A stretch of DNA of 64,000 nucleotides from NCBI RefSeq assembly GCF_023546765.1, contig NZ_CP097484.1:366001-430000 (forward strand), in the 5' to 3' direction. This document shows, piece after piece, positions 8,756-17,333 of this stretch; positions within the stretch are counted from its first letter, which is position 1; the number at the start of each line of letters is the position of its first letter. The DNA comes from Methylobacterium tardum. Its GTDB lineage: Bacteria; Pseudomonadota; Alphaproteobacteria; Rhizobiales; Beijerinckiaceae. The position numbers and the translations under genes were made by a program. The notes under the pieces were generated by a model. That model was not told where the DNA came from, searched no databases, and saw nothing but the letters and a program-made list of their open reading frames with translations.

Positions 8756-9733
8756 ATGCCGCTGGACCGGCTCTCGGTGGGCCAATTGCTCGACTGCCTC
8801 ATCGTCGGCGGCGGGCCGGCCGGCCTGACCGCGGCGCTCTACCTCGCCCGTTTCGGCCGCAGCTGCCTCGTGGTCGATGTGGGCCGGTCCCGGACCGGGT
8901 GGATCCCGGTCAGCCATAACATCCCGGTTTTCGCCGACGGGATCTCGGGCACCGAGATCCTCGAGCGGCAGCGCGCGCACCTCGCCCGCTATGGCGGGAC
9001 GATCCTGCCGGGGCTGGTCACGGATCTCGCGCGGCGGCCGGGCGGGTTGCGCGCCACCGTCAGGGCGGAGGAGGAACCCGGCATCCGCACGATCGAGGCC
9101 CGGCGGGTTCTCCTCGCCACCGGCGCCGAGGATGTCGAGCCGGACCTCCCCGACCTGCCGGACGCGATCCGGCGCGGGCTGGTGCGCTACTGCCCGATCT
9201 GCGACGGCTACGAGGCGCGGGGCAAGCGCATCGCCGTCATCGGCCACGGCGACCGGGGCCTCGGCGAGGCGGTGTTCGTGGCACGCACCTACGCCCAGGA
9301 CGTGACGCTGCTGACCCTGGGTCAGGATCTGCACCTCGACGAAGCGGCGCGCGAGCGGGCGCGCGACCACGGGATCGCGGTCGTCCACGCGCCGGTCATC
9401 GGCCTCGATATCGAGCACAGCCGGATTACCCTGCTGCGCACCGCCGACGGCGCGGAACACCGGTTCGAGGTGCTGTACTCGGCTCTCGGACTGAAGCTCC
9501 GCTCCGACCTCGCGCGCGCCCTCGGCGCGGAGCACGATGGCACGGGGGCCCTCACGGTCGACGAGCACAACCGCACGAGCGTGCCGGGCCTGTACGCCGC
9601 CGGCGGCGTGGTCCGCGGGCTCGATCAGGTGGTGGTGGCGATGGCGCACGGCGCCGTGGCCGCCACCGACATCCACAATCGCTGCGAGCTGCCCACCGAG
9701 GAGGAGCCGGACGGCCCGCTCCAGCGGCGCTGA
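8756..9733 (+). CDS. Thioredoxin-reductase-like FAD/NAD(P) oxidoreductase
   Basis: 325 residues from ATG 8756; a GTG ten codons upstream is possible but adds a leader unlike the family. The FAD-binding CLIVGGGPAGLTAALYLARFG is at the N terminus. The redox pair is C146-P-I-C149 followed by D-G-Y-E, matching the class II thioredoxin reductase CxxCDG site, and a second Rossmann motif (VIGHGDRGLG) follows. The end has the FAD-binding TSVPGLYAAGGVVRGLDQVV. The family includes thioredoxin reductases, ferredoxin-NADP reductases and peroxiredoxin reductases. The CPIC pair and the weak second dinucleotide motif differ from classic TrxB (CATC), so the partner is uncertain and I give no gene name. Confidence 0.85.
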   Translation: MPLDRLSVGQLLDCLIVGGGPAGLTAALYLARFGRSCLVVDVGRSRTGWIPVSHNIPVFADGISGTEILERQRAHLARYGGTILPGLVTDLARRPGGLRATVRAEEEPGIRTIEARRVLLATGAEDVEPDLPDLPDAIRRGLVRYCPICDGYEARGKRIAVIGHGDRGLGEAVFVARTYAQDVTLLTLGQDLHLDEAARERARDHGIAVVHAPVIGLDIEHSRITLLRTADGAEHRFEVLYSALGLKLRSDLARALGAEHDGTGALTVDEHNRTSVPGLYAAGGVVRGLDQVVVAMAHGAVAATDIHNRCELPTEEEPDGPLQRR

Positions 9734-9743
9734 GGCGGCGCGG

Positions 9744-10205
9744 CTACCGGGCCGCCGGGGTCAGCGTCAGGGTTCCCCGGAACGGCTTGGACTTGTCGTT
9801 CACGCTGGTGCAGCCGAACGGGTACTGGCCCGCACCGATCGTTCGCACGCGGATCTCGCCCTTGCCGTTCTGCTTGACGGTGTAGCCCTCGTTGCTCGCC
9901 ACGTGCACGACGTCGCCATCGTGATGGAGGACGTTCTTGTTCTCGAAGATCTGCGGCGCCGTGAGGACGAACTGGCTCGTGGAGCGGTTCTGCACCTTGA
10001 TGCTGACATCCGTGTCAGCCGGCAGGCGCAGCTCGGCCGGGGCGCAGGTCGGCACCCCGTTCTCGACCGTCATGGTCAGGTCGACGGTCGGCATCGTCTC
10101 GGCGGCCCGGGCGGCCCCGGTCAGGAGGAGGGCCGCGGTGAGGATCGCGCCAAGACGCGAGATGGGAGATCCGATGACGGGGCGGCAACCTGATCCAGAA
10201 TTCAT
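9744..10205 (-). CDS. Exported cupredoxin-like domain protein
   Basis: 153 residues with a signal peptide (hydrophobic ILTAALLLTGAARA, cleavage after ARA about residue 34). The mature part looks like a small beta-sandwich of the cupredoxin fold: LPADTDVSIKVQNRS, then VHVASNEGYTV and GAGQYPFGCTSVNDKSKPFRGTLTL. In blue copper proteins the last region carries the Cys-x(n)-His-x(n)-Met ligands; here the Cys is present but the following His and Met are not evident, so copper binding is doubtful. It could be a metal-free structural relative. It is convergent with the preceding gene (10 bases apart) and stands alone on its strand. Confidence 0.55.
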   Translation of the reverse strand: MNSGSGCRPVIGSPISRLGAILTAALLLTGAARAAETMPTVDLTMTVENGVPTCAPAELRLPADTDVSIKVQNRSTSQFVLTAPQIFENKNVLHHDGDVVHVASNEGYTVKQNGKGEIRVRTIGAGQYPFGCTSVNDKSKPFRGTLTLTPAAR

Positions 10206-10564
10206 GCAGGGCTCTCGCTATCCAGTTGAGAATGTCAGCACTCGCTCAACTGCACCGGAGAAGCTGCGGTTCAAATCGGCGGCTCGTGCGGTGTTCGGCG
10301 GCAGCCGCGCGCGCTCGTATGTGGCACGTAGGGGCCCGAATTGATCAATGGATCAGCGTTTTCATGCCGGTCGATCAGGCCAGAAATCGACATAGACTAA
10401 GATTTATGGCGGCTCGTCACCTTCAATAAACGTCCGTGCGTGTGGATTTATACAGAAACCGGATCCGTTTCAGCTGGTTGACCAACCATACCCTGCTGCT
10501 TGTCCCTCGGTTCACGGGCCGTCACGGTAGCCGCAGTCGCGTATTGCCCAACCAGAGACATCAA
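10206..10564. other. Gene-free stretch upstream of a small secreted protein
   Basis: 359 bases without a supportable gene. The middle is clearly richer in A and T than its surroundings (around 10335-10470), as expected for promoter DNA between a minus-strand gene and a plus-strand gene. I could not assign specific -35/-10 elements or an operator. Confidence 0.4.
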
Positions 10565-10876
10565 ATGCGCTTCTCAGCCGCGGCGTTGGCCGTGCTCCTC
10601 CCCATGACGCTGCCCATGACGCTGCCAGCCAGCGCTCTTGCCCAGACGGGAGTGCCGGCCGGGCCGGGCCTCGTCGGCCCGCGTACCACCGGCGCCATCA
10701 CCGAGATCCAGCCGAACACGACCGGGAGCGATGCCGACATCGTCATCGCCCCCGGCGCCACCGGCGCCGAGACGATCACCACGAACTCGGCCGCGGGCGG
10801 AAACGCCAACCTTCCGGAGCGGTCCGTGCCGAACGGCAGCGCCGGCGGCGGCACCTCCGGCCAGGGCGGCGGCTAG
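10565..10876 (+). CDS. Small secreted Gly/Ala/Thr-rich protein, unknown function
   Basis: 103 residues from ATG 10565. A signal peptide is clear: MRFSAAALAVLLPMTLP then ASALAQ as the cleavage site. The mature part is low-complexity, rich in Gly, Ala, Thr and Pro, and ends in a glycine-rich tail (SAGGGTSGQGGG). A short internal duplication (PMTLPMTLP) sits in the signal peptide and reflects a 12-base tandem repeat in the DNA. I recognise no domain. It resembles in style, though not clearly in sequence, the small secreted protein at 43604-43882. Possibly a periplasmic or surface filler protein; function unknown. Confidence 0.6.
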   Translation: MRFSAAALAVLLPMTLPMTLPASALAQTGVPAGPGLVGPRTTGAITEIQPNTTGSDADIVIAPGATGAETITTNSAAGGNANLPERSVPNGSAGGGTSGQGGG

Positions 10877-10888
10877 TCCGACGTGTCG

Positions 10889-10924
10889 GCCGAGCCCTGT
10901 GCCTTCGCAAAGCCGGGGCTCGGC
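10889..10924 (+). terminator. Stem-loop just after the small secreted protein gene
   Basis: GCCGAGCCC at 10889-10897 pairs perfectly with GGGCTCGGC at 10916-10924 across an 18-base loop, starting 12 bases after the stop codon. The position suits a transcription terminator, but no run of T follows, so it may instead be a 3'-end stabilising hairpin. Confidence 0.4.
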
Positions 10925-11026
10925 AGACGTGGAGTATTGCCTTAATCCCGTATCAACCAAAATAACGAAGCCATCAGTCGAAGCAGAGACTTTGGTGATC
11001 CTGGAGTTCACAGCCTCTTAGCATTT

Positions 11027-11070
11027 GGCATGCTTTGTCCGCGTCCTGGAATCCGGACACAAAGCATGCC
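11027..11070. promoter_or_regulatory. Inverted repeat containing both candidate start codons of the GGDEF/EAL gene
   Basis: GGCATGCTTTGTCC at 11027-11040 is mirrored by GGACACAAAGCATGCC at 11055-11070, with a 14-base loop. Each arm has a GCATGC core, and each core contains an in-frame ATG (11030 and 11066). As RNA it would fold into a strong hairpin over the translation start; as DNA it could be an operator. Confidence 0.5.
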
Positions 11071-12645
11071 GAACGAGTCGCCGACCACATGGGGCCGCGG
11101 CGAGCTATACGAGACCTTGTGCCTGCTCGTCATCGGCGCGGGGATCTGGTTCGTCGGCGTCACGCTTGGAACGTTCGACTCCCTGAACGCCGCGATGTCC
11201 GCCTACGGTCTCAACGACCTGCTGATGCTCGCCGCCTGCATGGGCGTGGCCCTGTTTGGCGCCAGCGTCCGCAAATCCATCCTCCTCCGCCGGCTGATGC
11301 TGCAGCGCGACGCGGCGGCCGCGCAGGCGGAGGCCATCGCCCGGCATGACGGCCTGACCGGGCTGGCCAACCGGCGCCGCTTCATCGATGCGGTCGCGCG
11401 AGCCCAGGCGACGTTGGGTGCGGAGCCGTCCTCTGCGGTCCTGCTGATCGATCTCGACCGGTTCAAGCCGGTCAACGACCTCTACGGTCACGCGGCCGGC
11501 AATGCGGTTCTCTGCGCCGTGGCCGAACGCCTGCAGCAGCAGCTGCCCGCGGGCGGCGTCGCGGCCCGGCTCGGCGGCGACGAGTTCGCCATGCTGGTGC
11601 CAGTAGAGCAGGGCAGCGAGGGGCTGACGCGCCTCGCGCAGGCCGTCATCGCCAGCATTTCCGAGCCGGTCTCCTGGAACCAGAACGACCTCAAGGTCGG
11701 CGCCACCGTCGGCGTCGCGGTCGTGGCCGCCAACCACGCCGATCCCGACGCCGTGCTTCACGCGGCCGATCTCGCCATGTACCAGGGCAAGAAGGACGGC
11801 CGCGGCAATTACCGCTTCTTCCGGAGCACCATGGACGAGGAGCTGCGCGCCCGGGCCCGCATCGAGACGGAGCTGCGCACCGCCATCGAGACCGGGGCGA
11901 TCGAGCCCTACTACCAGCCGGTGGTCTCCCTGCCCGAGAAGACGATCGTGGGCGTTGAGGTGCTGGCGCGCTGGCGCCATCCGACCCGGGCCTCGTCGGC
12001 CCGACCGAATTCATTCCGGTGGCCGAGGAGACCGGGATGATCGCCGACCTCAGCTACAGCCTGATCCGGCGCGCCTGCCTCGATGCCCGCGCGTGGCCGT
12101 CCTACCTGATTCTCGCGGTGAACATCGCGCCGCACCAGTTCCAGGACGCGTGGCTGGCCCAGCGCATCCTGGCGATCCTCACCGAGACCGGATTCCCGCC
12201 CCAGCGTCTCGAAGTGGAGATCACCGAGAGCGCCCTGATCCAGGATCTGGAGGCGACGCGCGCCACCCTCCTGTCGCTGCGACAGCTCGGCGTGCGCATC
12301 GCGCTCGACGATTTCGGCACCGGCTATTCCAGCCTCTATCACCTGCGCGAGCTGAAGTTCGACAAGCTGAAGATCGACCGGAGCTACGTCGACGCGATCA
12401 CGATGAGCGACGAGCGCGCCAAGCTGGTCGACGCCATCATCAAGCTCGGAACGAGCCTGGGCCTCTCCACCACGGCGGAAGGCATCGAGACGGATGCGAG
12501 CCTGGACTGGCTGTCCGATCAAGGCTGCCATTTCGGGCAGGGCTACCTCTTCGGCCACGCCATGCCCAAGGCCGAGATGGACGTCGTGCTGAGCGCGGGG
12601 GGCGACGCGGTCGGTCCGACAGACGGCCTCGCCCTGGCCTCATAG
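11066..12645 (+). CDS. GGDEF/EAL cyclic-di-GMP protein, frame broken by a 1-base indel
   Basis: Two membrane segments (about residues 16-35 and 45-65 from ATG 11066) precede a GGDEF domain with an intact active-site RLGGDEFAML and DLDRFKPVND. An EAL domain follows, starting at YYQPVVSLPEKTIVGVEVLARW (EVL in place of EAL). The frame breaks at about 11985-11990: adding one G to the CCCGGG run restores TRGLVGPTEFIPVAEETGM, and the second part runs on with EITESAL, DDFGTGYSSL, KLKIDRSYV and TAEGIET to the stop at 12645. The repaired protein is 526 residues. It could both make and break cyclic-di-GMP. The break may be a sequence error; if real, the product would be a GGDEF protein with a truncated EAL domain. 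ATG 11030 is an alternative start. Confidence 0.8.
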
Positions 12646-12667
12646 GCGGCCAGCTGCCGATCACGCC

Positions 12668-12777
12668 GTCATCCGGGGCCGCGGAGCGGAGCCCGGGATC
12701 CAGACCCGCCGACGCGGTTAGGCTGGCGACCGCGCGCGGGTCTGAACACGCCTACGGCGCCCCGGACGGGCGTGACG
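12668..12777. repeat. Palindromic repeat, family B (degenerate copy)
   Basis: An imperfect inverted repeat that opens GTCATCCGGGGCCGCGGAGC and closes with GGCGCCCCGGACGGGCGTGACG. It matches the better copies at 29377, 39565, 55811, 55975, 56763 and 56948 in its two ends and spacing of about 110 bases. It lies in the intergenic gap between the GGDEF/EAL gene and the MBL-fold gene. Confidence 0.6.
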
Positions 12778-12795
12778 GGGAAAGACACCCCGCCA

Positions 12796-13698
12796 TCACC
12801 GCGGCGGCTTGTAGGCCGAGCCGTCCTCGGCGCGGAGCGGTTCCTCCACGAAGCGCCCGTGCTTCGGGACCGCGACCCGGTCGAAATCGTCTGCCAGCGC
12901 CTTGAGGGCGCGGCGCATCTCCGGTCCCTGGAGCGGCCGCCCGTGGCCGGTGATGACCCGCTCCGGATCGAGCGCCGCCAGCGTCCGTACGGAGGTGCGC
13001 GCCGCGTCCCAGTCGATCGTCAGGTACATCGGCGGTCCGTGCAGCTCGGGCTCCTGGACCGCCACCGCGTAGACCGATTCCTGCGCGGTCGTGACGAAGG
13101 CATCGCCGACGATCAGCGTCCGGTCGGCCTCGCGCCAGAGAGAGATGTGACCCGGCGCATGGCCCGGCGTGTGGATCCAGCGCCAGCCGGGCAGGGGCGG
13201 CACCGTCCCGTCCTCCGGAAGGTCCTTCAGGTTTTTCGACACATCCACCGGCTGCGTCGGGAAGAGCGGCGAAAGCCGGCCGAGCAGGCCGCCGCCGACG
13301 CTGGGATCGGGCGTCGGATAGGCGGCGCTGCCGTCGAGATAGGGCCGCTCCAGCGCGTGCGCGTAGACCGGGACCTCCCACTGCGCGGCCAGATCCTCCA
13401 GCACGCCGACATGGTCGAAATGGCCGTGCGTCTGCACGATCGCGGATGGCCGCGCGCCCTCGCCGAAGCGCGCCCGCGCGGCCGCCTCGATCGCCCGTTT
13501 CGAGCCCATTACACCGGCATCGACCAGCACCCAGCCACGGTCGCCCGCGCCGGGCTCGCCGACGAAGACCACGTTGACGAGGACATGACGCTGATACGCG
13601 ACGTCGTCGGTGATGGCGTGGGTGGCGTCGTCTCGCTCGGCGTCGCGGTGCGGATCATCGGCCCGGGCCTGCGGGTCGACAGGGATCTGCTGGGCCAT
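12796..13698 (-). CDS. MBL-fold metallohydrolase
   Basis: 300 residues from ATG 13698 with an AGGAG ribosome site about 10 bases before it. The metal site T-H91-G-H93-F-D95-H96 is the classic HxHxDH of the metallo-beta-lactamase fold; further ligands appear in TPGHAPGHISL, VGDAFV and VITGHGRPL. The family covers glyoxalase II-type thioesterases, lactonases and other hydrolases, and the substrate cannot be inferred. There is no signal peptide, so it should be cytoplasmic. It is divergent from the SCO gene, 261 bases away. A much longer open frame upstream on this strand is a shadow of the genes at 14-16 kb. Confidence 0.85.
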   Translation of the reverse strand: MAQQIPVDPQARADDPHRDAERDDATHAITDDVAYQRHVLVNVVFVGEPGAGDRGWVLVDAGVMGSKRAIEAAARARFGEGARPSAIVQTHGHFDHVGVLEDLAAQWEVPVYAHALERPYLDGSAAYPTPDPSVGGGLLGRLSPLFPTQPVDVSKNLKDLPEDGTVPPLPGWRWIHTPGHAPGHISLWREADRTLIVGDAFVTTAQESVYAVAVQEPELHGPPMYLTIDWDAARTSVRTLAALDPERVITGHGRPLQGPEMRRALKALADDFDRVAVPKHGRFVEEPLRAEDGSAYKPPR

Positions 13699-13959
13699 CT
13701 GAACCGGGCTCCTATAGCTGTTCGTGGTGCGGCCGGGCCGGGCCGAGCCCCACCGGGATCCGTGCGGGCACAGACCTGTCCCGTCAGGGCGCCGCAGCGT
13801 ACGACGCGGGATGCCCGTCACCGCCGGTATCCTGCCAACCGGGCTTGCCAGGGCGTGTTCCCCGGGCCGCGGCCGAGCGGCCGGGACGCCGCAGGAACAT
13901 CGCGGGGATCGACACGCACCCCATATTGCGGGCAACGATGCGCCCTCGCAGGTCACAGC

Positions 13960-14625
13960 ATGGCACCGAGCCCGATCGCCCTCATCGCCTCCGCCGGTCT
14001 CGTCGCGATGGTCGCCGCCGGCACGGGGGCGATCGTCCTGCAGCAGGGCTCGCGCTTCAGCCATCCGCGCAAGACCGGGGGCGCCTTCACCATGGCGGAT
14101 CTCGACGGCCGGCCGGTGAGCGAGGCCGATCTCCTGGGCAAGCCGACCGCCCTGTTCTTCGGCTTCACCCACTGCCCGGAGGTCTGCCCGACGACGCTCG
14201 CCACGCTGGCCGGCGCCCTCGGCCGGATGGGCCGCGACGCGGACCGTCTCAACGTGGTCTTCGTCACGCTCGACCCGGAGCGCGACACGCCCGACTCCCT
14301 GCGCGAGTACCTGGCCTCGTTCGATCCACGAATCCGCGGCTTCGTCGGCACGAAGGATCAGGTCGCCCGCATGGCCGATGCCTACCATGTCGCCTACAAG
14401 CGCGTGCCGACCCAGGACGGCGACTACACGATGGAGCATTCGGCCACCGTCGCGCTGTTCGACAAGACCGGCCGCATGGTCGGGGAGATCGGCTACCAGG
14501 AGGACGAGGCGCGCGTGCTGTCCAAGCTGATCACGCTGGCGCTGCCCGGACAGTGCGCCCCGGGGGGCGGGGCGGAACTCTGGTCGGCGACCGGTGCCAC
14601 GGGCACGTGCGGGCCGCGGAGCTGA
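13960..14625 (+). CDS. SCO1/SenC family copper-binding protein
   Basis: 221 residues from ATG 13960. An N-terminal membrane anchor (about residues 5-27) is followed by a thioredoxin-like fold. The copper site is complete: H71-C72-P-E-V-C76 (CxxxC) and the distant H160 in TMEHSATV. The family delivers copper to the CuA site of cytochrome c oxidase or acts as a periplasmic thiol/redox protein. The C terminus has two extra Cys (GQCAPGGG and GTCGPRS), beyond the usual domain end, that might form a disulfide. No oxidase genes are in view. Confidence 0.88.
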   Translation: MAPSPIALIASAGLVAMVAAGTGAIVLQQGSRFSHPRKTGGAFTMADLDGRPVSEADLLGKPTALFFGFTHCPEVCPTTLATLAGALGRMGRDADRLNVVFVTLDPERDTPDSLREYLASFDPRIRGFVGTKDQVARMADAYHVAYKRVPTQDGDYTMEHSATVALFDKTGRMVGEIGYQEDEARVLSKLITLALPGQCAPGGGAELWSATGATGTCGPRS

Positions 14626-14715
14626 GCGGCGCCTGAGGAAATTGCACCGTCGCCCCGGCATGGCTAGAGCGCGACGCGGGCCGCGAGGCCCAGGTCGAAT
14701 CGCCGAGGCATCCGC

Positions 14716-16305
14716 TTGATCACGCGCCGCGTCCTGACCGCCCTCGGGCTCCTGGCCCTCGCGCCGTTCCCCGGCACTGCCCGGGCCGCTGCCGGGGGGC
14801 CGCGTCTCGCGTCGCCCGAGCCCATGGATCTCGACCGGCTGAACGACCTCGCCCGGAGCCTGCGCGACCGGCCCTACGCGCCGCCGCCCGAGGCGCCCGC
14901 CGCGAAGGCCCTCGACGCCCTGACCTACGGGCCGCTGCAGGAGATCCGCTACCCGCCCGGCCGGGCGTTGTTCTCCGACAGCCCCTATCCGGTGACCTTC
15001 TTCCATCTCGGCAACTTCTTCCGGCACCCCGTGAAGGTCTTCGCCCTGGAGGGCGGACAGGCCCGCGAAGTGCTCTACAGCCACGACCTGTTCACCTACC
15101 CGGCCGGCAATCCGGCCAAGGACGTCCCGGACGGGGCGGGCTTCGCCGGGTTCCGGTTCCAGAAGGCCCCGGCCGGCCAGCCCGGCGATGACGCCGACTG
15201 GCTCGCCTTCCTCGGCGCATCCTATTTCCGCGCCGCCGGCGACGGGCAGCAATACGGCGCCTCCGCCCGCGGCATCGCCATCGACACCGCGCCCGGACCG
15301 GGCAAGACGGAGGAATTCCCGGTCTTCACCCGCTTCTACGTCAGCCCGGCCGCGGAGGGCGCCGTCACCGTGCTGGCCCTGCTCGAAGGTCCGAGCCTGA
15401 CCGGCGCCTACCGGTTCGTCGCCCGCAAGGAGCCGCACGTCGTCATCGACGTCGCCTGCACGCTCTACATGCGCCGCTCCGTCGAGCGGTTCGGCATGGC
15501 GCCGCTGACCTCGATGCTCTGGTACTCGGAGGGGATGAGCCGGTTCCTCGCCAGCGACTGGCGGCCGGAGGTGCACGATTCCGACGGCCTGCTGATGCAG
15601 ACCGGCGGCGGCGAGATCATCTGGCGGCCGCTCAACAACCCGCCGCGGCTCAGCGTCAGCGCCTTCGCGGACCGGTCGCCCCGGGGCTTCGGCCTGCTCC
15701 AGCGGGACCGGTCCTTCGACCACTACATCGGCGACGGCTTCGAGGAGAACCGGCCGGACCTCTGGGTGGAGCCGCAGGGGGATTGGGGCGCGGGCAGCGT
15801 GCAGCTGGTGGAAATCCCCACCCATCAGGAGACCGATGACAACATCGTCGCCCTGTGGGTCCCGGACGACCCGCCGAAGGCCGGGAGCGCGCGCAGCTTC
15901 GCCTACCGCCTGCGCTGGCCGGTGCAGGAGCCGGTCGCGACCGATCTCGCCCGCTGCGTGGCGACGCGGGCGACCAAGGGATCCTGGCTCGCCGAGGTCG
16001 ACCGGCGCCCCGGCCGCGCCAATCTCGTGCGGCAATTCGTGCTCGAATTCGAGGGCGCGGCCCTGGCGGGCCTCGATCCCGAGAAGGCCGAGGTGGTCCT
16101 CACGCTCACGCGCGGTCAGGCCGAGGAGGTCGGCGCCACCTGGGCGCCCTACGGCAAGCCCAGTCCCTGGCGGGTGTTCCTCAAGGTCTACGCCGAGGGT
16201 CCGGACCCGGTCGAGATGCGGCTGCAGCTGAAGGCCGGCGGGCGGCTGCTCTCCGAGACCTGGGCCTACCAGTACTATCCGGAAGCCCCCGGAACGGTCC
16301 TCTGA
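14716..16305 (+). CDS. Periplasmic glucan biosynthesis protein (MdoG/MdoD family)
   Basis: 529 residues from a TTG start at 14716. The leader MITRRVLTALGLLALAP with an Arg pair suggests Sec or Tat export, with cleavage at ARA. Family blocks include YGPLQEIRY near the N terminus, VTFFHLGNFFRHPVKV, LGASYFRA, SARGIAIDTA, LTSMLWYSEG, EVHDSDGLLM and FGLLQRDRSFDHYI. These are typical of OpgG/OpgD proteins, which shape periplasmic (osmoregulated) glucans. Which of the two, G or D, is unclear: the leader leans to OpgD. No glucosyltransferase (OpgH) gene is in view. The TTG start is 90 bases after the SCO gene, and homology begins soon after it. Confidence 0.85.
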   Translation: MITRRVLTALGLLALAPFPGTARAAAGGPRLASPEPMDLDRLNDLARSLRDRPYAPPPEAPAAKALDALTYGPLQEIRYPPGRALFSDSPYPVTFFHLGNFFRHPVKVFALEGGQAREVLYSHDLFTYPAGNPAKDVPDGAGFAGFRFQKAPAGQPGDDADWLAFLGASYFRAAGDGQQYGASARGIAIDTAPGPGKTEEFPVFTRFYVSPAAEGAVTVLALLEGPSLTGAYRFVARKEPHVVIDVACTLYMRRSVERFGMAPLTSMLWYSEGMSRFLASDWRPEVHDSDGLLMQTGGGEIIWRPLNNPPRLSVSAFADRSPRGFGLLQRDRSFDHYIGDGFEENRPDLWVEPQGDWGAGSVQLVEIPTHQETDDNIVALWVPDDPPKAGSARSFAYRLRWPVQEPVATDLARCVATRATKGSWLAEVDRRPGRANLVRQFVLEFEGAALAGLDPEKAEVVLTLTRGQAEEVGATWAPYGKPSPWRVFLKVYAEGPDPVEMRLQLKAGGRLLSETWAYQYYPEAPGTVL

Positions 16306-16402
16306 CCGGCGGGTTCAGGGCTGTGTGCGACTGGGCCGCCCGGCGCGTGAAAGCCCCGATCGCCCCACGGCCGGTCGGTCCGGCGACGCATGCGAGCCCG
16401 TC

Positions 16403-16648
16403 ATGAACGGCGAACGACCGCCCGACCCGCACTCGCCCGACCCGCACTTGCCCGAGACGCTCACGCGCCTGCTCCGGGCGCCCAAGAGCGCCATTTGGCC
16501 GACGCCGGAGGATCGAAACCGGCTGCGCCTCGGCCGTCAAAAGCCGCGCCAGCCGAGCCACGCGATCCTGGGTGTCTGGCTCTGGGCGATCCTCTACAAC
16601 CTCATCGGCTTCGCGATTCTCGCGGCGCTGTGGTGGACGATGCGCTGA
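16403..16648 (+). CDS. Small single-pass membrane protein, unknown function
   Basis: 81 residues from ATG 16403. The first half is polar and proline-rich; the second half has one membrane segment, ILGVWLWAILYNLIGFAILAALWW. I recognise no family. It sits 97 bases after the glucan gene and 4 bases before the next small exported protein, so the three may be cotranscribed. An in-frame ATG at 16325 would add 26 residues of low plausibility. Confidence 0.55.
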   Translation: MNGERPPDPHSPDPHLPETLTRLLRAPKSAIWPTPEDRNRLRLGRQKPRQPSHAILGVWLWAILYNLIGFAILAALWWTMR

Positions 16649-16652
16649 TCCG

Positions 16653-17033
16653 ATGATCCGATACGGCTTCACCCCGGCAAGAATGCCGGTCCGCGCCCTC
16701 GCGGTGCTGCTGGCGCTGGCGACGGCCTCCGCCTGGGCTGTCGAGCCCCGTCCCGGCGACGCGCTCGATGCGGATGACGGGACCGGAGCCGTGAAGGTCT
16801 GCTCGCCGGTGGCGATGCCGCGCTGGCGGTCGATGACGCCGGTGCCCAAGACCTGGACGTTCCTCGACTGCATGGGCTTCTCGGGCGAGATGGGCGCGAC
16901 CGATTTCCAGCTCGGCTGCCTGTTCGCCAACGTGACGCCCTACGCGCAGAAATACGCCTGGGGGCCGCTGGTGAAGATCGAGAAGGCGGCCCTGGCGAAA
17001 CCGCAGCCGCCGGTGCCGAATTGCGGCTGGTAG
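16653..17033 (+). CDS. Small exported protein, unknown function
   Basis: 126 residues from ATG 16653. A signal peptide is likely (VRALAVLLALATASAWAVE, cleavage at SAWA). The mature part has four cysteines (VKVCSP, LDCMGF, LGCLFA, PNCGW) that could form two disulfides, and two short Trp-containing segments (RWRSMTP, TWTFLDC). I do not recognise the family. It follows the single-pass membrane protein by 4 bases, which suggests cotranslation and perhaps a shared envelope role. Confidence 0.55.
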   Translation: MIRYGFTPARMPVRALAVLLALATASAWAVEPRPGDALDADDGTGAVKVCSPVAMPRWRSMTPVPKTWTFLDCMGFSGEMGATDFQLGCLFANVTPYAQKYAWGPLVKIEKAALAKPQPPVPNCGW

Positions 17034-17042
17034 CCTGCCGGA

Positions 17043-17333
17043 TCAGTCGATTGCGGGCTGCCACTCCAGATCGAGGGCGAGGCGGGCACGGAAGACGACG
17101 GTGCCGGCCTCGTCCCGAACCTGGGCCTCCAGCTGCAGACCGGCGGCGCCGCCGGGCGGCGGAAGCTTCGGCTTGCCGCGGAGCAGGTCGTGCGCGGCCT
17201 CGACCAGAGCTTCCGCCGCCGAGCGGCAGGCTTCCTGCCGCTCGGCGAAATCCAGCCCCTCCTCGTCGCGGGACACGTCCTGGCCTTCGATGAAGTCGGT
17301 GAAGTAGCGCACGGCGCGGAGCCTCACGGGCAA
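17043..17333 (-). CDS. DUF6894-like small protein
   Basis: 96 residues on the minus strand. The pattern RYFTDFIEGQDVSRDEEGLDF, then a helix rich in Ala/Glu, then LEAQVRDEAGTVVFRARLAL resembles the small DUF6894 proteins (R-Y-F/Y-x-x-G ... D-x-E-G ... helix ... V-x-D-x-G-x-x-V) that are numerous in Methylobacterium. A second copy of the pattern occurs nearby at 17761-17994. Function of the family is unknown. There is no signal peptide or membrane segment. Confidence 0.5.
   Translation of the reverse strand: MPVRLRAVRYFTDFIEGQDVSRDEEGLDFAERQEACRSAAEALVEAAHDLLRGKPKLPPPGGAAGLQLEAQVRDEAGTVVFRARLALDLEWQPAID

Noticed and set aside
11027..11040. TTGGCATGCTTTG as a sigma-54 promoter
   Set aside because: The -24 part looks right but the -12 TTGC is absent at the needed spacing.
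12796..16035. A very long minus-strand open frame (over 1000 codons)
   Set aside because: Only its last 300 residues are a real MBL-fold protein; the rest is antisense to the SCO and glucan genes, which have clear family motifs, and is a by-product of high GC.
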